DNA of 52,363 bases from Bacteriovoracaceae bacterium (GCA_017858255.1 JAFMBV010000016.1:1-52363), one strand, 5' to 3'; counted from the stretch's first letter, positions 33,859 through 42,738 are shown. Numbers and translations are program-made. The notes: a model not told the origin generated them from the letters alone.

Positions 33859-34726
33859 CTTTTTCCATAATGGATAAGTAAAAGGGACCATGGCCTGACT
33901 TATCGGGAAGAAGAATTGTTCCCCATTCTGTGGCCTCTCCTCCGGGAATTTCTGGTCTAGAAATCACTACTTCCTTCCCAAATTTTTTAACAAGTTTTGA
34001 AACAACTCCATCATTTTCTAAAGGTGAAAGAGAGCAGGTTGAATACACTAGGCGACCGCCATATCTTAAGACAAGCCAAGCGGATGCCAGCATGGTCCAC
34101 TGGTTTGCGGCCAATCTCTTCGTGCGTCCAGGACGCCAATCTAATAGATGCGTTGGAGAATCTAAAACGTGTCTCTCTGAACTACAAGGGGCATCTAAGA
34201 GAATCTTATCGTAGGCCTCTTTTTCAAAGAGGCACCAGGAGGAAGCATCAAAACCAGTTATGCGAATAGTTTCTTTATAAACTTCTGGAGGTAGGTAACT
34301 TCTAAGAACTTTCTGTAAGCGAAACCTTCTATTTTCAGATTTATCATTGGCCGACAGATGACCTTTCCCAGCAAGTGCAAAGGCCATGATTAAACTCTTT
34401 CCTCCAGGAGCAGCACAGAGGTCAAGAACCTTATCACCTGGAGAGATATCAAGTGCCAAAGGAGCATAGGCAGAGGCACCATCAAGAAAGTAATAGGGAA
34501 AAAGGTCTTCTCCCTGAGGTTGAGGAAGTTCTTCCTTGCCCACAAAAAGGTTGGGGTGGCCATGAAAGCTAGTGACATTCTCAAGCACTAAGGGGTGATA
34601 GGGGTTTTTTAAAATGACATGTGATTTGGGTCCAACTAAGGACTCTCTAAGTTGAGGCCAGCGTTCTTTGTAGAACTGGGCATAGAATAAATCAAATTGA
34701 TCGCCACCGGATTTCTTTTTGGCCAT
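33833..34726 (-). CDS. RNA cytosine-C5 methyltransferase (RsmB/RsmF/NSUN type)
   Basis: This is a SAM-dependent m5C methyltransferase. LDLCAAPGGKS near residues 101-111 binds SAM, KILLDAPCSSERH near 168-180 holds one active cysteine, and YSTCSLSPLEND near 227-238 the catalytic cysteine. It is 297 residues, without the RsmB N-terminal NusB domain or an RsmF C-terminal PUA extension, so it resembles short NSUN4-like forms. The exact RNA target cannot be read. Its stop overlaps the FAN1 3' end, and its start lies three bases from the MscS-family stop. Confidence 0.9.
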   Translation of the reverse strand: MAKKKSGGDQFDLFYAQFYKERWPQLRESLVGPKSHVILKNPYHPLVLENVTSFHGHPNLFVGKEELPQPQGEDLFPYYFLDGASAYAPLALDISPGDKVLDLCAAPGGKSLIMAFALAGKGHLSANDKSENRRFRLQKVLRSYLPPEVYKETIRITGFDASSWCLFEKEAYDKILLDAPCSSERHVLDSPTHLLDWRPGRTKRLAANQWTMLASAWLVLRYGGRLVYSTCSLSPLENDGVVSKLVKKFGKEVVISRPEIPGGEATEWGTILLPDKSGHGPFYLSIMEKVNSSDDKS

Positions 34727-34729
34727 GTT

Positions 34730-35575
34730 CTAGCTTTCAGCTTCGACAGGTTTTTTTATGAGGTACATCTTCATAAAACTCTTGAGTATCTGCTGCTCAA
34801 TATTGCCCTTGCGAGAGGCAGGAGCTGGGATACGAATAATCATTTCTAGCTCTTTGGGACCTGAAAATTTATAAGTAATTCTTGGCTCTACACTAGGAAC
34901 TTCTATTCCTTCTCTAAACGCTAGTCGCTCCATATTTTCACGTGCCTTTTCCATAAAAGGCAAACACTCTTCTCTTGCTGCTTTCATCATGCAGTCTTCT
35001 GCCTCTTGCCAGTCTTCTTCTCGACCAAAAGAGATTTTAAATACGTGAAGAACGTATTTATGCATAAAGGATTCATTGATCACTGTTTTTGATAAAAAGA
35101 GGGAGTTGGGGATAATAATCGATCGTCCAGTAAATTGGTGAGTAAAGTTACTAGGACCAATTTCTAAAATTTTGGTGATCATCAGGTTGGCATCGAGGAC
35201 GTCTCCACGAATACCATCAATCTCAATTCTATCTCCTACTTTGAACATGCTATTAAATACTCTGAGAAGGCCACCATGAAGACAGAGAATAAGCTCCTTG
35301 CCAGAGATAATGAGTGCACCGGTGATAGCAATGATTGAATAGGCAAAAGTTGTTAGTTCAGTTGCCCAAATAATGAGAAGCCCAAAAACAATTGTCAGTG
35401 AAGACCAATTTCGAATAATGACATACCACTTTCTTTTGTCCTCAGTACGCCAATCGGACTTACGAACCTTCGTCATAAAAAGGCTTCTGAGACTTAAAAC
35501 CAAAAGAAGAAGAGTCAGGGTACTTATGACATGAATATAACCTGATTGGCTCAGTAGCTTAATTATCTTTTCCAT
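34730..35575 (-). CDS. MscS-family mechanosensitive channel
   Basis: Three membrane segments occupy about residues 12-110. The third is the pore-like ALIISGKELILCLHGGLLRVF, followed by the MscS beta-domain VGDRIEIDGIRGDVLD near 117-132 and RSIIIPNSLFLSKTVIN near 149-165. A mixed alpha/beta C-terminal domain follows. The 281 residues match MscS (286 in E. coli). It should open under hypo-osmotic membrane tension. It lies 17 bases after the preceding small secreted-protein gene, in the same direction. Confidence 0.9.
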   Translation of the reverse strand: MEKIIKLLSQSGYIHVISTLTLLLLVLSLRSLFMTKVRKSDWRTEDKRKWYVIIRNWSSLTIVFGLLIIWATELTTFAYSIIAITGALIISGKELILCLHGGLLRVFNSMFKVGDRIEIDGIRGDVLDANLMITKILEIGPSNFTHQFTGRSIIIPNSLFLSKTVINESFMHKYVLHVFKISFGREEDWQEAEDCMMKAAREECLPFMEKARENMERLAFREGIEVPSVEPRITYKFSGPKELEMIIRIPAPASRKGNIEQQILKSFMKMYLIKKPVEAES

Positions 35576-35592
35576 AGTGCTGTTATATTCCT

Positions 35593-35979
35593 TTATTTAG
35601 CATTTGAAGACCCACATTGTTTTTTTTCCATGAGCTTATATTGGATAAAACTGCGTGGTATTTCCAATATCCTTTGGCCAATGATGGTGTCTGCTGGAAT
35701 CTTATACTCTTTGCTTTTATAAGTAAGGTAAATACCCTTTGCAGCACTGTCATTGGGGATAACGCTACCTTGAAAAAGTGAGTCTAAATTTTTATAGAGA
35801 GAAAAATAGTTGCTCTGAAAACACTTTGTCGCATTGATTGTTAGGTAAATATCAATTGTTTTTAGACTAAGTTTCTCTTGATCATAAGTCACATGGTAGG
35901 ACTTCTCTCCAAAGCGATAAGTGAGCTCTTTTGCCTCTATATTACCTAAGCTAATAATAAGACCTATGATTAAAAACAT
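35593..35979 (-). CDS. small secreted hypothetical protein
   Basis: I do not recognise this 128-residue protein. It begins with a hydrophobic, weakly charged signal-like stretch (MFLIIGLIISLGNIEA) and continues with mainly beta-strand sequence (LTYRFGEKSYHVTYDQ). Two cysteines, near residues 53 and 122, could pair. Its start overlaps the end of the metallopeptidase gene by ten bases, so the two are translated together and may act together in the periplasm. Confidence 0.7.
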   Translation of the reverse strand: MFLIIGLIISLGNIEAKELTYRFGEKSYHVTYDQEKLSLKTIDIYLTINATKCFQSNYFSLYKNLDSLFQGSVIPNDSAAKGIYLTYKSKEYKIPADTIIGQRILEIPRSFIQYKLMEKKQCGSSNAK

Positions 35980-37955
35980 TTGCCGAACCTCACGTGATCT
36001 TTATTCGCCATAATGAGTTCTCTACAGGCGGGGCTCAATATTCGGCTTTGATGGATGGCCTCCGTTAATACCCTGAGCGGAGCCTCAGAGTGACGCCCGG
36101 CCAAATTTATCAGGCTGCGATGGTCATAACCCGTATTATATTGATTTGGAATTAAAAGCGCACAGCTTGCTGGGGTAGGTTCTTGACCTTGTGTTCTCAT
36201 TGCCAAAATTCCAATTAAATCCGCAGCATCTTCTTCTGTTTTTTGAGTATCATAGGGATGGACTCCAGGTACTTGCATCATTGGTTCTATGCCTTTGTAG
36301 GCCATGGATGAGCATGAGCGCAGCTGGGTATAAGATTGATAAGATTCTTGGCTCAATCGACCATCCAGAAAGAGGCGGCTTAAGAAGTGTCCCATTTCGT
36401 GCGCTAGTGTTCCTTTTCCGGAACCAAGATGGCTACAGGTATGAGGGGATACCATTATCTCATAAGGACTCTTGCCCTCTTCTGGCTTATTTACTCTAAA
36501 CATATCTCCTCCTAAGTCGGGTCTTTGTCCCTGACAAGGATTGATATTTGAAAAGGCATCCATCTGCCAGTTGATACCTTCTTCATAATTAACCTTTGAA
36601 CCGATGTTTTTTTGAAAGAGCCAAGAGACGACATCTGAACTACTTAAGCTTTTCCTTTGATGGTTAAGAAGTTCATTATTGCTGGCCAATTCTTCAAAAC
36701 TTTGGGTGAGATTATTTTGAATATTACTGGTCTCTGTTTTTATTGCATTTATTTCTAATTCATCTTGAGCAATCTGATTAAAAGCGGCTCTTGAATGGGC
36801 ACTATAATTAGTTAATACATTATCATTAAAGTTTTTTAGGACTTCCGGAAACGCTTCTTTAATAGCACGAGGATCTGGAGTTATAATATTGTCAGCGAGA
36901 ACCTTAAAGCGGCATTGATCCATTATACTCGCGGCCCTTAATGGATTATTTTGAGACTCGATTGTGTTTATGGTGTTTTCGACATCCATTTGATCTAGGT
37001 AGGTTTGGACCCCTTCACGGCAAGGCCCTGTTTGGCAAAAGTTTACTTGGAGGTTTGCAGAGTTCTCGGTGACTTCTGCATGAACTTCGATTAGATCTTG
37101 GGTTACGATTTGAATTTCTTTCAAAGATAAATTATCTAGATTTTCGATAGCTTGCTCAATTCGATCCATTTGCTTTTCCTCATGACTTTCGAAAAAAGTT
37201 CCTAAGGAAAAAATTGAGTCATTATCTAGAGACTCCTTCATTTGTGCTTGCATGGTCTGATAATTTTCCATTAAAAGACTTTTGGCCTCGGTCAGGCTAA
37301 CGCTAAGGTATTTAATCTTCACAAACCAAGGACCTTGGTTAACGTGATTTTTAAGTTGAGAAACAAAATCATTTAAAAAAGTAAGGTGCTCTTCTTTTAT
37401 GTCATTTTGTACGGAGCGATCAATTGAAACCTTAAAACGTTTATCTCTATGTGCTGCCTGATCTTGGTACATTTGGATAAAAGGCCCGTAAACATTATGA
37501 AGAATATTTTGCCAATTCTTGGCACTCATATCATTGGGGTTTACTTGGAGATTATTTTTAACCATTAACTTTCTGGCGGCAGAAATATAATCATAGTTAC
37601 TATCAACTTCTGTTAATACCGCTGCTTGAATCGCCTTATTCATTGATTCCATATTTTTATCAGCATCAGGAAGAACGAATTGATGGATATTATGGTCTGT
37701 TAAGGTTGTTGTTGGGTTTTGTTGAGGATTGCCACAAAGGTCTTTCATGCAGCGGTCAATATGCTCAGGGAATTCAGGTCCTAATTGTTGGTCTATAGGT
37801 CCTGTACGGCAGTAAATTTCCTGTCCTTTAAGGTTTGAAGCGTCCTGATTTAAGGAAATTACGGCCTCTATAAAACCCTGTGACAGGCGCTGGCTCTGCG
37901 AATAGGAGTTAGTTGCGAGAGCAAATAATGGCAGGATCAGGAACATGTATTTCAC
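35970..37955 (-). CDS. secreted zinc metallopeptidase (HEMGH)
   Basis: An N-terminal signal peptide (MKYMFLILPLFALATNSYSQ) is followed by a long helical, Gln/Asn-rich region with paired cysteines. The C-terminus holds GTLAHEMGHFLSRLF near residues 516-530 (HExxH) and KTEEDAADLIGIL near 580-592 supplying a third acidic ligand. Total 661 residues. This is a gluzincin-like arrangement; the family is not otherwise recognised. GTG 37955 is the start, without clear Shine-Dalgarno. A role in degrading periplasmic or prey proteins is plausible for such an organism but is inference. Confidence 0.75.
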   Translation of the reverse strand: MKYMFLILPLFALATNSYSQSQRLSQGFIEAVISLNQDASNLKGQEIYCRTGPIDQQLGPEFPEHIDRCMKDLCGNPQQNPTTTLTDHNIHQFVLPDADKNMESMNKAIQAAVLTEVDSNYDYISAARKLMVKNNLQVNPNDMSAKNWQNILHNVYGPFIQMYQDQAAHRDKRFKVSIDRSVQNDIKEEHLTFLNDFVSQLKNHVNQGPWFVKIKYLSVSLTEAKSLLMENYQTMQAQMKESLDNDSIFSLGTFFESHEEKQMDRIEQAIENLDNLSLKEIQIVTQDLIEVHAEVTENSANLQVNFCQTGPCREGVQTYLDQMDVENTINTIESQNNPLRAASIMDQCRFKVLADNIITPDPRAIKEAFPEVLKNFNDNVLTNYSAHSRAAFNQIAQDELEINAIKTETSNIQNNLTQSFEELASNNELLNHQRKSLSSSDVVSWLFQKNIGSKVNYEEGINWQMDAFSNINPCQGQRPDLGGDMFRVNKPEEGKSPYEIMVSPHTCSHLGSGKGTLAHEMGHFLSRLFLDGRLSQESYQSYTQLRSCSSMAYKGIEPMMQVPGVHPYDTQKTEEDAADLIGILAMRTQGQEPTPASCALLIPNQYNTGYDHRSLINLAGRHSEAPLRVLTEAIHQSRILSPACRELIMANKDHVRFGKCF

Positions 37956-38040
37956 AACTAACTTTTCGGATTAAAAGTGTCGGAAAATGAGGGTTTTTTA
38001 GTCTATAAGTAGCTGAAATTAATGTAAGTTTTGGCGGTTT

Positions 38041-38667
38041 CTAAGATTCTTCTTTCTGAAATACTAGCATTTGGTTATTGGCCGGAAGATCATATTTTCT
38101 GATGAGACTAAGACCCTTTCTCTGGAGTACTTCTTCAATTTCTTCAAAAGATCGTATACCCATTCTCGGGTCACTAAGACGCAGACTTTCATCAAAGCTC
38201 TTATTGCTCTCACTCGTAAATTTACCTTCAAATACAAAGGGCCCATAAATAAGTAGCTTACCTCCACTTTTTAAGTGGTCTCCACCAAACTTTAAAAAGC
38301 TAAGAGACTCTTTCCAGCTCATAATGTGGAGAGTGTTCGCCGTATAAATAGTATCAAATGACTTAATATCAAGGTTGTGCAGGACAGTCTCATCTGTAGC
38401 GGTTATTTGATAGGGTCCTTTCAAATTATCGGGTGCACCTAGAACTTGGCTTCTTTGAAGAAAATTAATGTGAGCTTGTTCGCGATCACCAGCAAAATAA
38501 GTCACTTGTGGAAAGAAGCGAGAAAAGTAAAAAGCATGTTGAGCAGTTCCAAAACCAACTTCGAGAAGATTTTGCTGTGGGCCTAGTTCTTTTTCAAGAA
38601 CCTCTTTTATAGGGTCTTGGTTGCGTTCACATGCTGGTGAGTGGGGAAGTGATAAGTTGAATGTCAT
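38041..38667 (-). CDS. DUF938-family SAM-dependent methyltransferase
   Basis: The 208 residues follow the DUF938 pattern: SPACERNQDPIKEVL near residues 9-23, LLEVGFGTAQHAFYFS near 34-49 (SAM-binding motif I), TANTLHIMSWKESL, LLIYGPFVFEGKFTSESNKSFD (described by position, near 138-159), RMGIRSFEEIEEVL and the terminal LPANNQMLVFQK. The substrate of this family is not established to my knowledge. The start overlaps the stop of the RNA phosphodiesterase by four bases. Confidence 0.88.
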   Translation of the reverse strand: MTFNLSLPHSPACERNQDPIKEVLEKELGPQQNLLEVGFGTAQHAFYFSRFFPQVTYFAGDREQAHINFLQRSQVLGAPDNLKGPYQITATDETVLHNLDIKSFDTIYTANTLHIMSWKESLSFLKFGGDHLKSGGKLLIYGPFVFEGKFTSESNKSFDESLRLSDPRMGIRSFEEIEEVLQRKGLSLIRKYDLPANNQMLVFQKEES

Positions 38668-39212
38668 ACGCTACTCAGAGAGACTCTCTCAACAATGGCA
38701 TAGGGATGTTTTTCCTTTTCAGAATCATAGAGGACGATTTCTTCGGCTTGAAAAGATACTTCTTGTTTCATCTTTCCATTGTCGGCCAAGCGAGACAGGT
38801 TCTTAGGAGTTCGCAAGCGGGCCAAGGTCACATGGGGAACAAAGGGCTTAGGATCATAAGAAATTTCAAGTTCATCTAGTTGACGCCTAATTTTATTGGC
38901 CAATGAAGTGACTTCATCCTGACCCTTTTCACAACCCATCCATAAAACTCGACCATCTTCAAAGGAAGGAAAGGCACCAAAATTACGAATACTAACCTTA
39001 AAGCCTTCACCCCATGAAAATACTTGCAGAAGGCTTTTAAGCTCCTCAAGTTTCTCTTCATTAAGTTGGCCAATAAAGGCGAGAGTAATATGCCAATTGT
39101 TTTGAGGAACGAGCTTTTGGTCCTTATAGCGGCTTAAACCCGGCCAACTCTGGACCTTGAGCTTTTTCTTTATTTCAGAGGGAATAGGGATGCCAATAAA
39201 GTATCTGCCCAT
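38664..39212 (-). CDS. thpR: RNA 2',3'-cyclic phosphodiesterase (2H family)
   Basis: This is a 2H phosphoesterase that opens 2',3'-cyclic phosphates of RNA ends. It shows the family start (MGRYFIGIPIP) and the two HxT motifs, WHITLAFIG near residues 43-51 and HVTLARLR near 130-137. The length from ATG 39212 is 182 residues, as expected for ThpR/LigT. ATG 39221 is an equal alternative with AAGG close upstream, while a farther upstream ATG at 39305 would add an unrelated 31-residue extension. It is co-translated with the downstream DUF938 gene. Confidence 0.9.
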   Translation of the reverse strand: MGRYFIGIPIPSEIKKKLKVQSWPGLSRYKDQKLVPQNNWHITLAFIGQLNEEKLEELKSLLQVFSWGEGFKVSIRNFGAFPSFEDGRVLWMGCEKGQDEVTSLANKIRRQLDELEISYDPKPFVPHVTLARLRTPKNLSRLADNGKMKQEVSFQAEEIVLYDSEKEKHPYAIVERVSLSSV

Positions 39213-39386
39213 ACCTTTCATACCTTGTAAGGGTTCTCGGTGGAGCTTGGGTCTAGGCTCTATGTAATTATAGCATAACTCATATTGATAATGCGATGCA
39301 AACAACTTGATATTTTCAGTTTAGGCCTCTATATTACCGCATTCTTAGAAGTAAACGAGTAGTGACCAAAATCAAAAGGAGATGTC

Positions 39387-39602
39387 ATGGAAGTTGTAAA
39401 GCAAACAAAGGAATTCACAATTCTTAAGAAAAGAAATGGTCGCTTTGGTGTTAAAAACGCTAAAGGGAAGTGGATCAACAAAGAAGAGAAAGTAAAAGTT
39501 CTTCTTGGTGAAGGTCTTATTAAGGTTGCCATGCCAAAGAAAGAAGAAGCGCCAGTAGCTGAAGAAACTACTGAAGCTCCAACTGAAGAATCAGCAGAGT
39601 AA
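39387..39602 (+). CDS. small basic protein with acidic tail
   Basis: The 71-residue protein has a strong Shine-Dalgarno (AAAGGAG, seven bases before ATG 39387). Its N-terminal half is lysine-rich (FTILKKRNGRFGVKNAKGKW) and the final 20 residues are Glu/Ala/Pro/Thr (APVAEETTEAPTEESAE). I do not know the family; a small nucleic-acid- or ribosome-associated protein is possible. Codon usage (many GAA, AAG and CTT) and the strong ribosome-binding site suggest high expression. A hairpin follows directly after the stop. Confidence 0.8.
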   Translation: MEVVKQTKEFTILKKRNGRFGVKNAKGKWINKEEKVKVLLGEGLIKVAMPKKEEAPVAEETTEAPTEESAE

Positions 39603-39610
39603 TTGTGTTG

Positions 39611-39633
39611 GCCCTCTCTTTCGGGAGAGGGGC
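39611..39633 (+). terminator. hairpin after the small basic protein gene
   Basis: CCCTCTC (39612-39618) and GAGAGGG (39625-39631) form a 7-bp stem with a TTTCGG loop. No T-run follows (GCAAATATTT), so it may be a processing or attenuation element rather than a full terminator. Confidence 0.5.
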
Positions 39634-39650
39634 AAATATTTAAGGTTCAT

Positions 39651-40106
39651 ATGTTTAAATTTCTATGTCTCACTCTAGTCCTTACTTTTTTCCCTTATAA
39701 GTCTCTTGCCCTTAGTTTTGAAATTCAAGACCCCTGTACTGGCCATTCAATGTATTTAGAGAAGGTTGAGGCCGATTATTCTGACGTTGGTTCTTTGACA
39801 ACGACGATGTTGGATAAACTTGGTGTTGAGTATATTGGTAGTGACCTTGGTATTAATACAATGCTGGGAACTCCTGTCGGAGAAGAGGCCATAGAGATTA
39901 TTAATAGACTTGAGATGCGCTCTTATGGCTGGTGCTATGAAGTTGATGGGACTATTCCTGAAGTACTTCCTCCTTATTTTACTCTTGAAAAAAGTATGAA
40001 GAAAGTGACTTGGTTTTTTGGATTTGCTTATTACAAGGCAGGCGAGTGGTTAAGCCAATGTGAAAGAGTAAGTAAGTTAAAACCTGGCTTTATTTGTCTT
40101 CGATAA
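39651..40106 (+). CDS. secreted DUF4430-like hypothetical protein
   Basis: A signal peptide (MFKFLCLTLVLTFFPYKSLA) precedes a compact domain of about 130 residues. The segment GWCYEVDGTIPEVLPPYF near residues 95-112 followed by VTWFFGFAYYKAGEW near 122-136 resembles DUF4430/cobalamin-binding-like folds. Four cysteines could form disulfides. I chose ATG 39651 because the earlier GTG would place the signal peptide behind a non-hydrophobic stretch. Function is unknown. Confidence 0.7.
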   Translation: MFKFLCLTLVLTFFPYKSLALSFEIQDPCTGHSMYLEKVEADYSDVGSLTTTMLDKLGVEYIGSDLGINTMLGTPVGEEAIEIINRLEMRSYGWCYEVDGTIPEVLPPYFTLEKSMKKVTWFFGFAYYKAGEWLSQCERVSKLKPGFICLR

Positions 40107-40252
40107 TACTCTGATTTGATTGTGTGTTTTGCTGCGGCGCTCACGCTCTTAAGTGAATACGATCCCCTTTATTTGTAAAGTCTCTGTCAATTCGCTCTAG
40201 CGAAGTATCAACTTTTTCGTCCACGTACTAAATTGAGTTTAAGGAATGATTG

Positions 40253-40561
40253 ATGGTTGGATCAATCTTAGCTCTAGGTGGCACCGTGATTAATGCTCTT
40301 CTTATTTTTCTTTTGGTTTTTATAACCAGTCTTGTATTAATCACTATGTGGTTTTATCACAACACCAACACTCGCCTTATTGTCCTACCGATAGGGGCTC
40401 ACGGTGCCACAAATTCTAAATCAACATCTACTCATTCGTCCCTGCAAAGAGTGATGAGTAAGAGAGATTATGGGTCCTTCAATGTCTCCGGTCCGACGAA
40501 TGACGGCCATGGATTTTATAATGAAGGACCTAAAAGTATATTTTCTAAAAACTCCCTGTGA
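40253..40561 (+). CDS. small single-pass membrane protein
   Basis: One long hydrophobic segment (ILALGGTVINALLIFLLVFI and onward, residues 5-35) is followed by a polar Ser/Asn/Gly-rich tail of about 65 residues. ATG 40253 has AAGGA seven bases upstream. No family recognised. Bases 40107-40252 before it hold no gene I can see. Confidence 0.65.
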   Translation: MVGSILALGGTVINALLIFLLVFITSLVLITMWFYHNTNTRLIVLPIGAHGATNSKSTSTHSSLQRVMSKRDYGSFNVSGPTNDGHGFYNEGPKSIFSKNSL

Positions 40562-40631
40562 CTAACAGGCAAAGAAAAGTTCCCTCCGTCTTTTCTTTAT
40601 AGTCACATTCTTCTCCACACACTTCGATGAG

Positions 40632-40663
40632 GAAGCTGGGCAAGGTCTACTTGTCCAGCTTCT
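40632..40663. terminator. long perfect-arm hairpin between convergent genes
   Basis: GAAGCTGG-G-CAAG and CTTG-T-CCAGCTTC pair around a GTCTA loop, a 13-bp stem with one G-T wobble. A second small hairpin with TTTT (GAGAAGTTCTCTTTT) follows on the plus strand. It is likely a terminator shared by the convergent genes. Confidence 0.55.
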
Positions 40664-40683
40664 GAGAAGTTCTCTTTTAAAAA

Positions 40684-41622
40684 TCAATTAATTTGAACAG
40701 ACTTTAAGGCGAGGCCATTTCCTCTCCAAAAGAAGTTTTCACTGGTGTAATGCAAGTAAGAGAAGAAAGCATTAGCGAGGAAAAAGATCTCCCAACTGTC
40801 TAAAAAAAATGCCAAAGGTATGGTTAAGAGAGGAAGGAAATAGCCTTTCATAAAGTTAGGGAGTGGGAAAAAACGCACCAACCAGTTATGATCAACATTT
40901 TTATTTCGTATCCTCGAATGGTTCATGTAAAAAAGAAAAGCAGTCACGTCGTGAGGCAGGCGAAGGCATAGAATAGAAATAAAAGGATAGTTTAGTTGTT
41001 GAAAGCTATAAATAGAATAGGTCATTAAAAGATTGGCAAGAATATAAACTTTACCAACCTTTTTATCACAGCTCCTATAAATCATTAGCCCAGTTACAGT
41101 TGAGGTAAATAATAGAGCTAAAATCAAGTGATCGAGACCACCATCAAAATAAGTGGAAAACACTTTATACTCGATGGCCCTAATCGCGGTTATTGCGATA
41201 ACAATTCTAGTGCTCCATTTCCAAACACTATAGAATCTCCTATCGAAGCTAGAGAAAAGGGTGGCTATGCCGACTTGTTGTCCAGCTGCATGAAAAGAGG
41301 AAATTCCATATTCCATGGTTATAAAGACACCAATACCAAGCCCCGAGATAATACTCCAAGGAAAGAGCAAACTAAAAAGACAACAAATGACAATGCCTGT
41401 CTTATGAAACTTAATGTATTCATTATCAAGAAGTTGAATGTTCCCGGCCAATACATGGGGGAGACCAAAAATAAGATTAAAGATAAAAAGTGAATGAGGA
41501 TCTGTTGGAGTGGAGTTTTGAAACCATAAATTTAAAAAAAGATGATCCGTTAATACAATGATGACTCCTAATGGAATCATCAAGTAGCTCAGAAGAATAT
41601 GATTTTTAGAAAAGAAATTCAT
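40684..41622 (-). CDS. polytopic membrane protein with conserved-looking histidines
   Basis: This 312-residue protein has about eight hydrophobic segments. Histidines lie at membrane edges in motif-like contexts: FGLPHVLAG near residues 52-60, ISSFHAAGQQVGI near 107-119, LRLPHDVTAFLFYMNHSR near 222-239, and SYLHYTSENFFWRGNG near 288-303. The arrangement recalls His-rich membrane metal enzymes such as Brp/Blh-type carotenoid oxygenases, but I cannot confirm a family. ATG 41622 follows an extended -10 box by seven bases. Confidence 0.75.
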   Translation of the reverse strand: MNFFSKNHILLSYLMIPLGVIIVLTDHLFLNLWFQNSTPTDPHSLFIFNLIFGLPHVLAGNIQLLDNEYIKFHKTGIVICCLFSLLFPWSIISGLGIGVFITMEYGISSFHAAGQQVGIATLFSSFDRRFYSVWKWSTRIVIAITAIRAIEYKVFSTYFDGGLDHLILALLFTSTVTGLMIYRSCDKKVGKVYILANLLMTYSIYSFQQLNYPFISILCLRLPHDVTAFLFYMNHSRIRNKNVDHNWLVRFFPLPNFMKGYFLPLLTIPLAFFLDSWEIFFLANAFFSYLHYTSENFFWRGNGLALKSVQIN

Positions 41623-41629
41623 CGCGACT

Positions 41630-41638
41630 ATTTTAACA
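41630..41638 (-). promoter_or_regulatory. extended -10 promoter, probable leaderless start
   Basis: On the minus strand TG-T-TAAAAT ends seven bases before ATG 41622. No Shine-Dalgarno is seen. Confidence 0.45.
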
Positions 41639-41643
41639 CGATT

Positions 41644-42738
41644 TTAAAGAGGCATAAGTTCAACTTTAGTCCATTCTTCTAAAATGGGTTCAAGGTCTCC
41701 GTTCGCTCTCTCTAATGCTGTCTTCGGGGCAATAATTAGTTTTTTAATGGAGCTAAGTGGTGGTTTAAATGTATCTCTACGCTCTTTTACGAATTGAACC
41801 CACGCTTTTGGAGGCTCTGTGATGGCGACCAGCTGCTCAAGCCGATGAATACGGTATGGAAATTTCGTCTCAACTGTTCCTTGTTGTATGCCATATTGCC
41901 ATCCCTCAATAGACGCCAACCAAGAAGAATTCTCTTCTTTAACAATAAACTGTAAACTTGATGATTCTTGATAAGTATCAAATAAGAAGTATTTTTCCCA
42001 GGGGCTTAAGTTTTGTAAACTAAAGCCTTTTTGAGAAAGTAGAGCTGATTGTGACTTTTTAATAAGCTCCTGCTCACGTTCTAATTGTTCGCTACAGTTA
42101 GAAAGCTGATAAACATTAATATTTGGATTATGTCTGGTTCCTGTAAGGGGGAGTTCGTCTAATTTCTTGAGAGTGGGGAGTTGATCTTCTAAGTAGTTAA
42201 TAAGGTCGCCGTGAGACTCGATGACATAGAGAAAGGGAACTCTCTTGATGGAATGGTTTTTTAGTTGGTGAATAATATGTTTTAGAGTCTCTCCAACAGG
42301 AAGGTAGATAAAGTAGGCGTCAAGTTGAGGAAGCTGATAGCTTTTGAGATCCGCCTCGATGAGTCCTTCGTTGTCAGTTAGCCCAAGAGATTGGTAGCAA
42401 CTACGGGCCGCAGAAATTCTTTCAGGAACAAATTCGAAAGCAACAGAAGAAAAGGGCGCTTGTATTAGGTCAAAAAGAATTTTAGAGCGACAGTTCCCTG
42501 CACCTAGGTCACCAAAACTTTTAAGGTTCCTTTTAATAAGATCATCATGGATGGTCAGAAAATCTTGGTAGCTCGTAAAGAGGGCATCAACACCAGTAAG
42601 TCCATCGCTGTAAGACTCTTTGTCCTTATCTTGGAACTTAGATTTTAGAGGTGAGGTGAGACCGATGCTTTGATCGATCTCACTGTCCTGATATTTCTCT
42701 AGGGCGTCTCTATAATTGAGGGAGTTTAGTAATGCCAT
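41644..42738 (-). CDS. putative SAM-dependent methyltransferase-like protein
   Basis: The N-terminal half shows a Rossmann-type core: FGDLGAGNCRSKILFDL near residues 75-91 (motif I-like), VAFEFVPERISAARSCYQSL near 99-118, and LDAYFIYLPVG near 138-148, similar to DOT1/class-I methyltransferase layouts. The C-terminal 170 residues are unassigned. The 364-aa gene overlaps the menB 3' end by 13 bases, so it is cotranscribed. No substrate can be read. Confidence 0.7.
   Translation of the reverse strand: MALLNSLNYRDALEKYQDSEIDQSIGLTSPLKSKFQDKDKESYSDGLTGVDALFTSYQDFLTIHDDLIKRNLKSFGDLGAGNCRSKILFDLIQAPFSSVAFEFVPERISAARSCYQSLGLTDNEGLIEADLKSYQLPQLDAYFIYLPVGETLKHIIHQLKNHSIKRVPFLYVIESHGDLINYLEDQLPTLKKLDELPLTGTRHNPNINVYQLSNCSEQLEREQELIKKSQSALLSQKGFSLQNLSPWEKYFLFDTYQESSSLQFIVKEENSSWLASIEGWQYGIQQGTVETKFPYRIHRLEQLVAITEPPKAWVQFVKERRDTFKPPLSSIKKLIIAPKTALERANGDLEPILEEWTKVELMPL

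Noticed and set aside
40632-40663. Inverted repeat as a CRISPR or mobile-element end
   Set aside because: Single copy, between convergent genes, and best explained as a terminator-like hairpin.
41128-41493. 121-codon plus-strand frame antisense to the polytopic membrane protein
   Set aside because: Low-complexity Lys/Asn/Thr composition expected from the reverse of a membrane-protein gene; no start signal.
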